Virus record (IMG/VR): IMGVR_UViG_3300050033_000285 | Span: 1 to 40,617 of that record | Length of the DNA: 40,617 bases | DNA from: a virus | Strand: one strand, 5' to 3' | Shown here: positions 13,472 through 20,991 of the stretch, piece after piece | Position numbering within the stretch: position 1 is the first letter of the stretch | How the letters are laid out: every line of letters starts with the position of its first letter | Program-made: the position numbers and the translations under genes | The notes under the pieces: model-generated | Database searches by the model: none | What the model was told of the DNA's origin: nothing | Seen by the model: the letters and a program-made list of their open reading frames with translations, nothing else

Positions 13472-14787
13472 ACGCCCACGAGCCGGGCATCGCCGGCGAG
13501 CCGCTCGGGATTGAATCGCTCGAGGCCTTCATCGACCGCATCGCGCCCGACTTTGTCGCGCCGTTCAAGAGCCGGTTCGGGGCGATGTTCCTCGACGAAC
13601 TTGACGACCATGGGGAGGAATTTGAGTTTCTGATCGATGGCTATTTCTCGCTCGGGGACAAGTCGGTTGTCGGCGGACCGTCGCAGAGCGGCAAGTCGTT
13701 CCTGGCGATCCACGCCGGAATGTGCGTCGCTACCGGGCGCGACTTCTTCGGCGCCAAGGTCAAGCAGGGGCTCGTCGTCTATCAGGCCGGCGAAGGCGCA
13801 CGCGGCGTCAAGAAGCGGCTGAGGGCCTGGCGGCGCCATCACGGCGTAGTGTTTTCACGTGAAACACCGTTTGTTCTTCTCAAGTCGGCAATCGACATCT
13901 ACAAGCCGGACGGCGACACTGGGCCTTTAATTGAGGAAATCAAGACGATAGCAGCCCTTTACGACGTCCCGTTACGCATGGTCGTGATTGACACGCTGGC
14001 GACGGCATCTGGCGGCGCAGAAGAGAATTCAAGCCGCGATATGGGTATGGTCATGGCGAACATTGCCAGGATCAACGCCGCGACTAGCGCCCACGTCTGT
14101 CTTGTCCATCACCTAAACGCGGGGGGGACGAAGCTGCGCGGGTCGACGGCAATCTACGCTAACGTGGACCAGGTCGTCTTGGTCACCCGCAACGAAACGA
14201 CGAAGGTGCGCACCGCGTTCCTGGACAAGCAGAAAGATGAGGAGTCGGGCTCGCGGTTTCAGTTCGAGCTGATGTCGGTCAATCTAGGCGCCACCGCTGA
14301 CGACCGACCGATCACGTCCTGCGTCTGCCTGCCGGTCGGCGAAAAGGAGTCCGTCCGCAAGACCGAGGAGGCCAAGGGCTTTGTCCTCAATGCCGGCGAG
14401 GTCGTCTTCATGCAGGCACTATTTACCGCCGAGAAGAAGCACGGGCGCGCCGTGCCGCCAGAATTGAACTTACCGGCCGCCGTGCGCGCGATCGTTGCCT
14501 ATGACGACCTGAAGCGCGCCTATGTCGAACTGTCGCCTTCCGATGCAATTCCAGTCGAAGGCGGCGAAGAAGACGACGTCGCCGCCAAAGAGCGCCACCG
14601 GGACGGCCTCAAGAAACGGCTGGCGCGGGCCAGGGAGACTCTGTCGCGGTTCAAGATCATTGGCGTCAAGGGCCTGGACATGTGGTGGACTGGGCGCTCG
14701 CTGCGCGCGTTCCCGCAGACTTTGCCGCACGATGAGTTGCCGCCGCTGGACATGGGCGACGGGTCGGTTTCCGAGATTCCATTCTAG
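13468..14787 (+). CDS. RepA/AAA_25-like ATPase, probable replicative helicase
   Basis: 439 residues. A RecA-type ATPase core: Walker A GGPSQSGKSFLAIHAG (~residues 70-85), VVYQAGEGARGVKKR, Walker B PLRMVVIDTLATAS, and HVCLVHHLNAGGTKLRGSTA, which matches the sensor/arginine region of RepA-like hexameric helicases. The C-terminal ~150 residues are charged and helical and end with a conserved-looking Trp/Arg stretch (DMWWTGRSLRAF). Beside the Toprim primase it most likely unwinds DNA for phage replication. The ATG overlaps the previous stop. Confidence 0.85.
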   Translation: MNAHEPGIAGEPLGIESLEAFIDRIAPDFVAPFKSRFGAMFLDELDDHGEEFEFLIDGYFSLGDKSVVGGPSQSGKSFLAIHAGMCVATGRDFFGAKVKQGLVVYQAGEGARGVKKRLRAWRRHHGVVFSRETPFVLLKSAIDIYKPDGDTGPLIEEIKTIAALYDVPLRMVVIDTLATASGGAEENSSRDMGMVMANIARINAATSAHVCLVHHLNAGGTKLRGSTAIYANVDQVVLVTRNETTKVRTAFLDKQKDEESGSRFQFELMSVNLGATADDRPITSCVCLPVGEKESVRKTEEAKGFVLNAGEVVFMQALFTAEKKHGRAVPPELNLPAAVRAIVAYDDLKRAYVELSPSDAIPVEGGEEDDVAAKERHRDGLKKRLARARETLSRFKIIGVKGLDMWWTGRSLRAFPQTLPHDELPPLDMGDGSVSEIPF

Positions 14788-14796
14788 GAGGAGCAA

Positions 14797-15633
14797 GTGG
14801 CTATGAACCGTGAAACAGCGATTGGCGCAGCGCTGAAGACCGCCGGCATCGATACGGATGCGGCATTGCTGCGTGTCATTGCCGAGGACCAACTGCGTAA
14901 GGTCGAGCGCGATGCGCGGCGAGCATTGGCGCCGTTTACGGAAGAGGTGCGCGACGCTGGCGGCATCATGGCCGCGCTTGTCCCCTACGCGACGACGCGC
15001 GATCTGGCTTGGGCATATCTTGAGCGCGTTGTTGCCGACATGCTACATTTGGAGGTTCCCGCGAAAGCGGGCGATGGGGTCCACCTTGCGCGTGATGGCC
15101 ACGGGGGACTTGGCCCCATCGAAAATTCGGAAGGCGACGGGTCCAATGAACGCTTGTCGTATGGCCACCATGCGCTTGGCCCATTGCCTTCCGATTCAGT
15201 TCCGTCGCGAGACGGCGGGGGAGTCCGGAATAGATGTGGCGCCAATGGCGTCCGGGAACACGCTGGCTCCCCCGAACAAAGCGAAGACGAGCGGGTCCAA
15301 GCAAGGCATGACTGCCATTCCTCCCGTGGCCCCTCGTCTTCGCCGCCTATCCCGAAGCCGCCACGCGGCCTTGATGCCATGCGCCTACAATCGATTGGTC
15401 GCACGACGATCTACGACACATTCCGCACGCGCGACGGCCCACTCGGCGATCTTCGTTGGTCTAGTCTGCCTCGGCTAATCCGCGACAATACCCACGAGGC
15501 GGCACTGCTAAAATTGATCTACGACCATTGCAACCCCGCGGACCCAAATGCGCGGGTTCGCGACATCATCAAGATCGAGGACCTGCAGCGGATGGTTCAG
15601 AAGGCGGCGGAGAACGTAAATGGCCAAGCCTAA
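14797..15633 (+). CDS. Hypothetical phage protein with low-complexity middle
   Basis: 278 residues. AGGAGG at 14786-14791 supports GTG 14797 or ATG 14803. The first 90 residues are helical, residues ~95-190 are a polar Gly/Ser/Asp-rich linker, and the last 85 form a compact domain (TIYDTFRTRDGPLGDLRWSS, then LKLIYDHCNPADPNARVRDI). I recall phage proteins with the same three-part layout and a similar C-terminal DGRxLGDVRW-type motif, role unknown. It overlaps the next gene by 14 nt. Confidence 0.65.
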   Translation: MAMNRETAIGAALKTAGIDTDAALLRVIAEDQLRKVERDARRALAPFTEEVRDAGGIMAALVPYATTRDLAWAYLERVVADMLHLEVPAKAGDGVHLARDGHGGLGPIENSEGDGSNERLSYGHHALGPLPSDSVPSRDGGGVRNRCGANGVREHAGSPEQSEDERVQARHDCHSSRGPSSSPPIPKPPRGLDAMRLQSIGRTTIYDTFRTRDGPLGDLRWSSLPRLIRDNTHEAALLKLIYDHCNPADPNARVRDIIKIEDLQRMVQKAAENVNGQA

Positions 15634-16618
15634 GAAATTCACGAAAAGCCTAGGCGAAGAGGTCCACCCTTCTGATGAAGGCCGCGTCAGTTTTGGCCCC
15701 ATCGCCGAGGCCCCGGCGCTCGATTTGGATCATCTCTGCATTAGGTTGCAAGAATTCCAGGTCGAGCGCAAATTCGCGATCTCGCTCGAAAATGGCATTG
15801 TTCAGCGCGTGTCGGCGCGTGTCGTGCGAGCTATCGGTCTAGCCTCAGACGCCGGAGAAACCGCGCGCGCCAGCGCATGGAAACGCGCCGAGCAGATTGT
15901 CCGCCATACTTTCATGGGGAAAGCTCCGGCTGAGGCTGACAGAGAAATCGTCGACGCGCTCAAATGGCAATTGGAGGCTGGTCGGCGCGCGTTGGAACCA
16001 ATTTCACTATTTCGCGGCTCCGTCGAGAAGGATATGGATAATCTTGCTGCGCAACTCCCGGCCGTCGATCTCATAAATAGCACGCCCGGGTTTGGCTTGC
16101 GCGGGCTCGCTGTGATTGTGGGCGAGGCTGGTAATCTGTCGAACTATGCGACCGAGCGTAAGCTATGGCGGCGCCTCGGTCTTGGCGTAGCGCCGGGGCA
16201 TGAGGCGCACGCCTATTCGACATGGCGCATGGTCAAGGGGCTGAGCGCCGACGACTGGACGGCTCCGTGTTTTCCTGGCGAGCCGCGCCGGGCCGGCTAT
16301 TCACCCGGGCGTCTCGGTCAGATCTACGGCGTCGTGACGACGCCGCTCTTTATGCACAGAGCGGGGTCCAAGTATGGCGACGTTTATGCAGCGCGTCGCG
16401 CACGGACCCTGGTGACGCACCCGGAGTGGTATTGCGACAAGTCCGGCAAGCAAAAGCTTGGTGCGCATGGCGCGCCGTCGTCGGCCCACGCGATGGAAGA
16501 CGCCAAGCGTGTGATGGTGAAAGCATTGATTTCCGACCTGTGGTCGGAGTGGCGGGGGTCCGAGGGAACACTGAACGCCAGACTGGTAGTGGCCCCCGCT
16601 ACACAAATCGCCGCCTAA
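15620..16618 (+). CDS. IS110-like transposase C-terminal-domain protein, no DEDD domain seen
   Basis: 332 residues. From ~150 it matches the Transposase_20 (IS110/IS116/IS902) C-terminal domain: a helix-hairpin-helix-like STPGFGLRGLAVIVGEAGNL, ERKLWRRLGLGVAP, a stretch ending YAARRARTLV, and HAMEDAKRVMVKALISDLW near the end. The N-terminal ~140 residues are helical and lack the DEDD RuvC-like residues that make IS110 enzymes catalytic. There are no insertion-sequence ends around it, and it overlaps the upstream gene inside the early operon. It is probably a phage gene, not an insertion. Confidence 0.7.
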   Translation: MAKPKKFTKSLGEEVHPSDEGRVSFGPIAEAPALDLDHLCIRLQEFQVERKFAISLENGIVQRVSARVVRAIGLASDAGETARASAWKRAEQIVRHTFMGKAPAEADREIVDALKWQLEAGRRALEPISLFRGSVEKDMDNLAAQLPAVDLINSTPGFGLRGLAVIVGEAGNLSNYATERKLWRRLGLGVAPGHEAHAYSTWRMVKGLSADDWTAPCFPGEPRRAGYSPGRLGQIYGVVTTPLFMHRAGSKYGDVYAARRARTLVTHPEWYCDKSGKQKLGAHGAPSSAHAMEDAKRVMVKALISDLWSEWRGSEGTLNARLVVAPATQIAA

Positions 16619-16631
16619 TGAAGGGATGAAA

Positions 16632-17540
16632 ATGGACAATATCCCCGCCTCGTCCCCGCCCAGTCCCCGCTCTGTCCCCGAACGCGGCGAGATGGCGGAT
16701 CTGGCGCAAGCATATGCCTCGAGCAGCGTCGACGCCCCGGCGCCGACCCGTTGGACGCCTGCCCAGGTGCAGCTCCGCCTCGTCGAGGCGTTCGACGTCC
16801 TGCGCCGGACGCCAATGAAAATCGGCCCTAGGGGATCATCAGGCGCCTGGCCGGCCATCCTTATCGAATGGGAGGACCTGGTTGACGAGTCCACCCGAGA
16901 GCGCGTCAAGGCCAGGGTTGAGGCTGGCCTGTACCCGCCATCGTTTCAGATCTTATGGGAGGAGTGGGTTGATCCTCTCACCAAAGGCTATCTGTCGGCC
17001 GACGCCGATGAGAAAATCCGCCGTGACACTGGCCGCCCGTCGTCCTTTGAGATTGACCGCGCCGACGAGGCCATGAACTGGTGCGCCCGTTACCTAGGCG
17101 ACGAACCGCTCAAGGCCGATGCGCTGCACCTCCACTCGTTCTGTATCGCGCTCGATCTCAAAATGGCGAAGCTTTTGCGCCGGCGCACCCTTCGAGCCGA
17201 CGCCCTCGTCGTCCGCCGCCAAGCCGAGGAAGACGCCGCGCGCGAGCGACGCCGCAAGAGCCTGGCCGCCGAAGCGCTGCAATGGCGCGCCCGCCGCCTC
17301 GCTGATGACAGCGGTGGCGTCCTGACCGAGGAGCGGATCGCCAACATCACCGCCAACGCCCGCATCCGCCTCCAGCGCGAGCTTGAGCGCGCCGCCGCAG
17401 ACGTCAAGCCGATCAAAGTCAGGCGCGGCGACGTCTGGCCCGGTAAGGTCTTCACCCGCTGGCGCGTCGATCACTGGCGGAAAGAGGCAGCCGCCGCCAT
17501 CGCAGCCGCGCTGAACAGGGATAAGGTAGCCGTCCGCTGA
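16632..17540 (+). CDS. Hypothetical protein, possibly DUF6362-like
   Basis: 302 residues from ATG 16632, with AAGGG six bases upstream; ATG 16626 would leave no spacing. The segment RWTPAQVQLRLVEAFDVLRR then SSGAWPAILIEWEDLV recalls a phage family I remember as DUF6362, with moderate certainty. The second half is a long Arg/Ala-rich helix (RRRTLRADALVVRRQAEEDA). It is the last gene of the early operon, a common place for a regulator of late transcription, but nothing else supports that role. Confidence 0.6.
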   Translation: MDNIPASSPPSPRSVPERGEMADLAQAYASSSVDAPAPTRWTPAQVQLRLVEAFDVLRRTPMKIGPRGSSGAWPAILIEWEDLVDESTRERVKARVEAGLYPPSFQILWEEWVDPLTKGYLSADADEKIRRDTGRPSSFEIDRADEAMNWCARYLGDEPLKADALHLHSFCIALDLKMAKLLRRRTLRADALVVRRQAEEDAARERRRKSLAAEALQWRARRLADDSGGVLTEERIANITANARIRLQRELERAAADVKPIKVRRGDVWPGKVFTRWRVDHWRKEAAAAIAAALNRDKVAVR

Positions 17541-18347
17541 TCGGCGTAGGTACATTCCGAGCCTATCGCGCCCAATCACGACTGCTATGGTCCATTCAAT
17601 GAATAGCGTCGGGCACCGATTCCTCCCCCGGGTCGTGGCATACGCTGAGGCGGTCGCCGAAGCCACTACCGCGACCGCCTCCTTCGTCCCCGCTATGTCT
17701 CCGAAACGGGAAAAAATGGGACTTTGTGCAAAACCGCTAGGTCTGCACACACGACCCAGCGGACCTAATTTTGCCCACTACACAAACCGCATGTTTGAGC
17801 GTATCGGATCAATATGCTTCGGCGCAGCTGCGTCGCAGAGATTCGGCCCCCCTACACGAAACTCTCCGCTCCCGAGCAAACCGCTCAATTCTGTCAAGCA
17901 AAATCGACATGCCCAGGCGCAGAAACATTCGCGCCGGATCAATGGCTTGCGCTTCCGCGACAATTCGGCGCTTGACGACCAGCCAATTTTAGGCCAGTTT
18001 CCCCTCGCGTAACCACCATCCTGTAAGGGCAACGCAGGGCGAGCTAAAGGCGAGCATCGCCTCGGCAAGCTAGCCTCAGGCAGCGATGCGATAATCAGCA
18101 TCGGCTAGCCTCAATGCTTCAGGATAGAGCGCACCCCTGTCTCAGAGTGACATTTTTGGAAGAATGTCGCTGCCGATAGAGCCCTTCGTCGACAGGCGTC
18201 TTAGGTGCGCGCTCGATCTCTCCAGAACGTGCAGGACGCGCTATCTCGGCGACTTTCCAGATACTGGCGCGTAGAGCGGCAAGGCGGAGCAGTGGCTGAA
18301 ACCACGCTCCGCCGTCAGCCTATATTCGATAAGGAAGAGACGGTCCA
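17541..18347. other. Mostly non-coding stretch after the early operon
   Basis: Short open frames occur here, but none has a good start, recognisable product or operon-style coupling. Visible structures are the hairpin at 17734-17762, a six-base inverted repeat GACATT/AATGTC at 18149-18168, and GCATCGC/GCGATGC at 18054-18089 within a repetitive AGCATCG/GCTAGCCTC-rich patch. It may hold decayed genes. Confidence 0.5.
17734..17772 (+). terminator. Possible terminator of the early operon
   Basis: CCGCT-a-GGTC pairs with GACC-c-AGCGG across a nine-base loop (17734-17762), followed by ACCTAATTTT. It is a nine-pair stem with one mismatch and a weak T-run about 200 nt after the last early gene. Confidence 0.4.
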
Positions 18348-18596
18348 ATGCGCAAGGGCGCTAGATCAGGCAAGAAAGGGCGAAAGATCATGCAAGAGCC
18401 AGTTCAAGATCGCGTGATCTTCAAGTCGGTCAACTTCGGCGACCTGCAAAATACACACGACCAGGCCAAAGAGAAGCTTGACCGCGCCACAGAACTGCTG
18501 CGCAAGGCTTGGGATGTGTATTCCGAGAGCCAGAGGAATTACAACGCGGCGCGGGAACAATTTGTGTCCGCGTCTAGGACGCTCTTCTCGTTCTGA
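18348..18596 (+). CDS. Small coiled-coil protein
   Basis: 82 residues from ATG 18348, or 68 from ATG 18390, which has AAAGGG upstream. A basic N-terminus (MRKGARSGKKGRKIM) is followed by a heptad-like helix (THDQAKEKLDRATELLRKAW, SESQRNYNAAREQFV). No family recognised. It stands alone between the early operon and the candidate late promoter. Confidence 0.5.
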   Translation: MRKGARSGKKGRKIMQEPVQDRVIFKSVNFGDLQNTHDQAKEKLDRATELLRKAWDVYSESQRNYNAAREQFVSASRTLFSF

Positions 18597-18610
18597 CCAA
18601 AGTGCGCTGC

Positions 18611-18628
18611 GATAGGTTGCGGCAACAC
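18611..18628 (+). promoter_or_regulatory. Activator-like box 1 upstream of the late promoter
   Basis: GATAGGTTGCGGCAACAC, containing the perfect dyad GTTGC-G-GCAAC. Repeated with one change 31 bp downstream. Confidence 0.5.
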
Positions 18629-18641
18629 TAAAGACGCTACG

Positions 18642-18659
18642 GATAGGTTGTGGCAACAC
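18642..18659 (+). promoter_or_regulatory. Activator-like box 2 upstream of the late promoter
   Basis: GATAGGTTGTGGCAACAC, 17 of 18 bases identical to box 1 and on the same helical face (31 bp apart). It ends eight bases before the candidate -35. Confidence 0.5.
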
Positions 18660-18667
18660 ACCTACCG

Positions 18668-18696
18668 TGGACAAATAATTCGGTTTCGCTTAGCAT
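18668..18696 (+). promoter_or_regulatory. Candidate late (virion operon) promoter
   Basis: TGGACA (18668-18673), an exactly 17-bp spacer, TAGCAT (18691-18696). It lies downstream of the two direct repeats and upstream of all virion genes. The -10 region is part of a 10-bp inverted repeat, CGCTTAGCAT at 18687-18696 with ATGCTAAGCG at 18754-18763. Predicted from sequence only. Confidence 0.4.
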
Positions 18697-19120
18697 TCTG
18701 AACACGTCTGACACTTAACACGGCCAGATGGCGGCAATCGTAAGTAGCCGTCTATGCTAAGCGTTTAGACGAGTGGCTTGGCGCCGTGCAGGCAAACCAC
18801 TCGTCCACACCCATTCCGCGCGGCGGCGCCGGATCACGAGCTGATCGGCCAAGCCTCAACACCAGAGTCCAGATCCAAGCTCGATCTGAACCGTTCGCGC
18901 GGAAGCTCATCGCTAAGTCCCTGGAATATCGACAAAGACCAGGAGCGGCTTCGTCGTAAGGAGGACTTCGCCCATAACCATCGCTCATTCCTGCGGACGC
19001 CTTCCACCCGAGGCCAAGTCGCGGTTCGTCCCCTCCCGTAAAGCCTTCGCGCTCCATCGCCAGGCACTCAGGCGCGCCCGCCGCGCAAGGCACGCCACGC
19101 CCCACCAATACGGAATTGCT
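18697..19120. other. Leader region before the virion genes, no gene called
   Basis: Holds the second arm of the inverted repeat (18754-18763) and a small CGTCTA/TAGACG repeat (18749-18771). Frames on both strands are open but lack good starts or recognisable products. The frame of the next gene is open upstream from about 18919 without a usable start codon. Confidence 0.45.
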
Positions 19121-19249
19121 ATGATTTCCGCAGTCCTTATTCCGGTCGTCCTATGCGCCGGCTATCTGCTGGCTAACGCTGTGGTCTGGGTCGCCTTCGC
19201 CTTCATAGACCGATCAGTGCCGCTCTCGACCCAGGACTTTGAGCTATGA
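19121..19249 (+). CDS. Small single-span membrane protein (42 aa)
   Basis: Starts ATGATTTCC and encodes MISAVLIPVVLCAGYLLANA followed by VVWVAFAFI and a short polar tail (DRSVPLSTQDFEL). One hydrophobic stretch of about 28 residues predicts an inner-membrane span with no signal-peptidase site. Its stop overlaps the next ATG (ATGA). Size and position allow a holin- or superinfection-type role, but nothing specific supports one. Confidence 0.55.
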   Translation: MISAVLIPVVLCAGYLLANAVVWVAFAFIDRSVPLSTQDFEL

Positions 19250-19452
19250 CGACGGCCACGGCCCTATATGACAATGCCGTCAGCTATCGTGGCTACTTCA
19301 TCTGGAGCGAACTCGAGAGCGACGACGCCCGGCCATTCATCTTCGTCCAGGACACGTCTCTCGGTGTTTCGGAACATGCCCCGAACACTTACTGGCGCGC
19401 CGCCTCTGTCCAAGACGCCGAGAGGCAGATCGACGACTGGCAAGATGTTTGA
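19246..19452 (+). CDS. Hypothetical protein (68 aa)
   Basis: 68 residues, acidic and aromatic (YDNAVSYRGYFIWSELESDD, ending AERQIDDWQDV), coupled by overlap to both neighbours. It looks like a small folded domain of unknown role. Confidence 0.6.
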   Translation: MTTATALYDNAVSYRGYFIWSELESDDARPFIFVQDTSLGVSEHAPNTYWRAASVQDAERQIDDWQDV

Positions 19453-20035
19453 GCTGAAGATCGATACATCCGCTTTCGAGCGCCAGGCACGCGCAATCAG
19501 CGGCGGGATTGACCAACTCGGATATGCGCTGAGTCGCGCCATGAACGTCGCGGTCAAGGACGCTCGCACTGTCCTGGTGCAGCAGACGTGGCCCAAGAGT
19601 GTCACTGTCCGCAACAAGAGCTTTCTGAGCGCAGCACTCCGCATGGAGTTTGCGACCAAAGGCAATCTCAGCGTCGCCATCACTGATGCCGGACTGCCGG
19701 GTCGCGCGCATCTTGCTCTGCATGCCGATGGGGGAACGAAGGCAGCCAAAGGTCGCCTGGCAATCCCGACCAACGCCGTGCGCAAAGGCGCGTCAGGCGT
19801 CGTCGCATCGCAACTGCCCGCCGTGTTGAAGCGGAAGGTCGTCAAGGGTGGCCTGATCTTCCAGGCCTACGGCAGGGGCAAGAACTCGCACCTGCGCCTG
19901 ATGTACAAGCTGCAATCGTCTGCGACGCAGCCGGCCGACGTTCCTTTCCGAAGCGACTTCGCCGACGCCATGATCAACGGGATCAGGACATCGTTCCCCG
20001 AGGCATTCAGGCGGGCGGTCGCGACAGCGCGATAA
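19445..20035 (+). CDS. Putative tail-completion protein, gpZ/HK97-gp10-like
   Basis: 196 residues from ATG 19445, which overlaps the previous stop. The start FELKIDTSAFERQARAI, the helix ALSRAMNVAVKDARTVL, and the late segment NSHLRLMYKLQSSATQPADV followed by FRSDFADAMINGIRTSFPEA fit the minor tail protein Z / HK97-gp10 group that closes the head-proximal tail end. Lambda has Z after the head genes; here it precedes the terminase. Assignment by overall pattern. Confidence 0.6.
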   Translation: MFELKIDTSAFERQARAISGGIDQLGYALSRAMNVAVKDARTVLVQQTWPKSVTVRNKSFLSAALRMEFATKGNLSVAITDAGLPGRAHLALHADGGTKAAKGRLAIPTNAVRKGASGVVASQLPAVLKRKVVKGGLIFQAYGRGKNSHLRLMYKLQSSATQPADVPFRSDFADAMINGIRTSFPEAFRRAVATAR

Positions 20036-20369
20036 GTTCTGCAAAGAACAGCCTTGCAGCAGGCCGTCGGCACACATCAAAGAACAACTCGATCCTCGCC
20101 TCCATTTCCTTGAGTTCCTGCTTCCCGACGGGGATCTTGATCCCAAACTCAGCCTTCAGATCATCTCTTATGCTTTGAACAGATACCCGCTCGCGCCGAG
20201 GGGCTTTCGATATTCTCTTTGCCATGTGGTCCCACGATATGAGTGAGCCGGTTTCGCCCAGCACGACAACCAAATAGCGGATTATTTGGCGCTGCGCACC
20301 TCGTATTTTTAATCGGGCACGTGGACCATACAACTTACGCGGGTCCTGCCGGAGGGTAACCCTCCGCAC
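20007..20369 (-). CDS. Winged-helix-like small regulator (minus strand)
   Basis: Up to 120 residues from GTG 20369; TTG 20333 is an alternative start. The segment GAQRQIIRYLVVVLGETGSL, then ISWDHMAKRIS and VSVQSIRDDLKAEFGIKI, reads like a winged-helix DNA-binding domain with the VSVQSIRDDLK stretch as recognition helix. It lies opposite the virion genes and its 3' end overlaps the upstream gene by 29 nt. A palindrome at its start could be its operator. Possibly real; no family named. Confidence 0.5.
   Translation of the reverse strand: MRRVTLRQDPRKLYGPRARLKIRGAQRQIIRYLVVVLGETGSLISWDHMAKRISKAPRRERVSVQSIRDDLKAEFGIKIPVGKQELKEMEARIELFFDVCRRPAARLFFAELIALSRPPA
20350..20366. promoter_or_regulatory. 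17-bp palindrome, possible operator
   Basis: CGGAGGG-TAA-CCCTCCG, perfect seven-base arms. It lies at the start of the minus-strand regulator and about 75 bp before the terminase small-subunit gene, so it could serve either or act as an RNA hairpin. Confidence 0.45.
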
Positions 20370-20439
20370 GGGTCACGCCCGAGGTCGACCCGTTTCTAGC
20401 GCCAATCGCACAAAACCCCGTAGCACAACCGGCGGATGA

Positions 20440-20991
20440 ATGACCGAGATCGACCCGCACTTATTCGCTACCCAAGCCGAATTCTCCCGACAGCGAGACG
20501 TCTCCCGCAAGAGTGTTACCGTCTGGAAGGCGCAGGGCTACGTGGTCCTGAATGACGATGGTCTCGTGGATGTCGTCGCCTCGAACGCGTTGCTTGCGGC
20601 GCGGCCCACGAGTTACCGGGGCGGTGTTACCAAGGATGCTCCCGCAGGTAACGGCAGTGGGGCCCGCTCACCGGATGCCCCGATCCTTGACGAGGCTCCC
20701 GAGGCAATCGCCAGCGCCGAGGGATGGACGCTCGCCGAGGCGCAGCGGGTCAAGGAAACCTATCTCGCTCGGCTGCGGCAGCAGGAGTTCGAAGAGAATG
20801 ATCGCCAGCTTGTCCGAATCGAGGAGGTCGGCGCCGCGGTCGACAGTGAGTACGGGATGGTGCGCGAGCGCCTATTGACGCTCCCTGGCAAGCTCGCCGA
20901 CCGCCTATCACCGGAACAAGTCGCCGCGGTCCGCGCCGAGATCAACGAGGCGCTGAGTGAACTCCACGGCCCCGATGAACTCGCAAGGTAA
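20440..20991 (+). CDS. Terminase small subunit, Nu1-like
   Basis: 183 residues. The N-terminus (ATQAEFSRQRDVSRKSVTVW then KAQGYVVLNDDGLVDV) is a winged-HTH typical of Nu1, which recognises the packaging site. The C-terminal half (EAQRVKETYLARLRQQEFEE, VRIEEVGAAVDSEYGMVRER) is the helical part that binds the large subunit. It overlaps the large-subunit gene by 17 nt. Confidence 0.85.
   Translation: MTEIDPHLFATQAEFSRQRDVSRKSVTVWKAQGYVVLNDDGLVDVVASNALLAARPTSYRGGVTKDAPAGNGSGARSPDAPILDEAPEAIASAEGWTLAEAQRVKETYLARLRQQEFEENDRQLVRIEEVGAAVDSEYGMVRERLLTLPGKLADRLSPEQVAAVRAEINEALSELHGPDELAR

Noticed and set aside
14858-15478. Alternate frame in the gene at 14797
   Set aside because: 206 codons but no repeated motif or family likeness; the main frame has the good ribosome binding site and a sensible C-terminal domain.
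15620-16618. Intact IS110 insertion sequence
   Set aside because: No terminal ends or target-site features, no DEDD residues, and the gene overlaps its neighbour by operon-style coupling.
17587-18012. 141-codon frame after the early operon
   Set aside because: Low-complexity start, no binding site, no family likeness and overlap with a hairpin; treated as non-coding or decayed.
18752-19108. Minus-strand frame before the virion operon
   Set aside because: No start signal or recognisable domain; would run against the virion promoter region.
17541-19120. Attachment site or tRNA in the long intergenic region
   Set aside because: No cloverleaf or tRNA-like segment was found by eye and no integrase is nearby.
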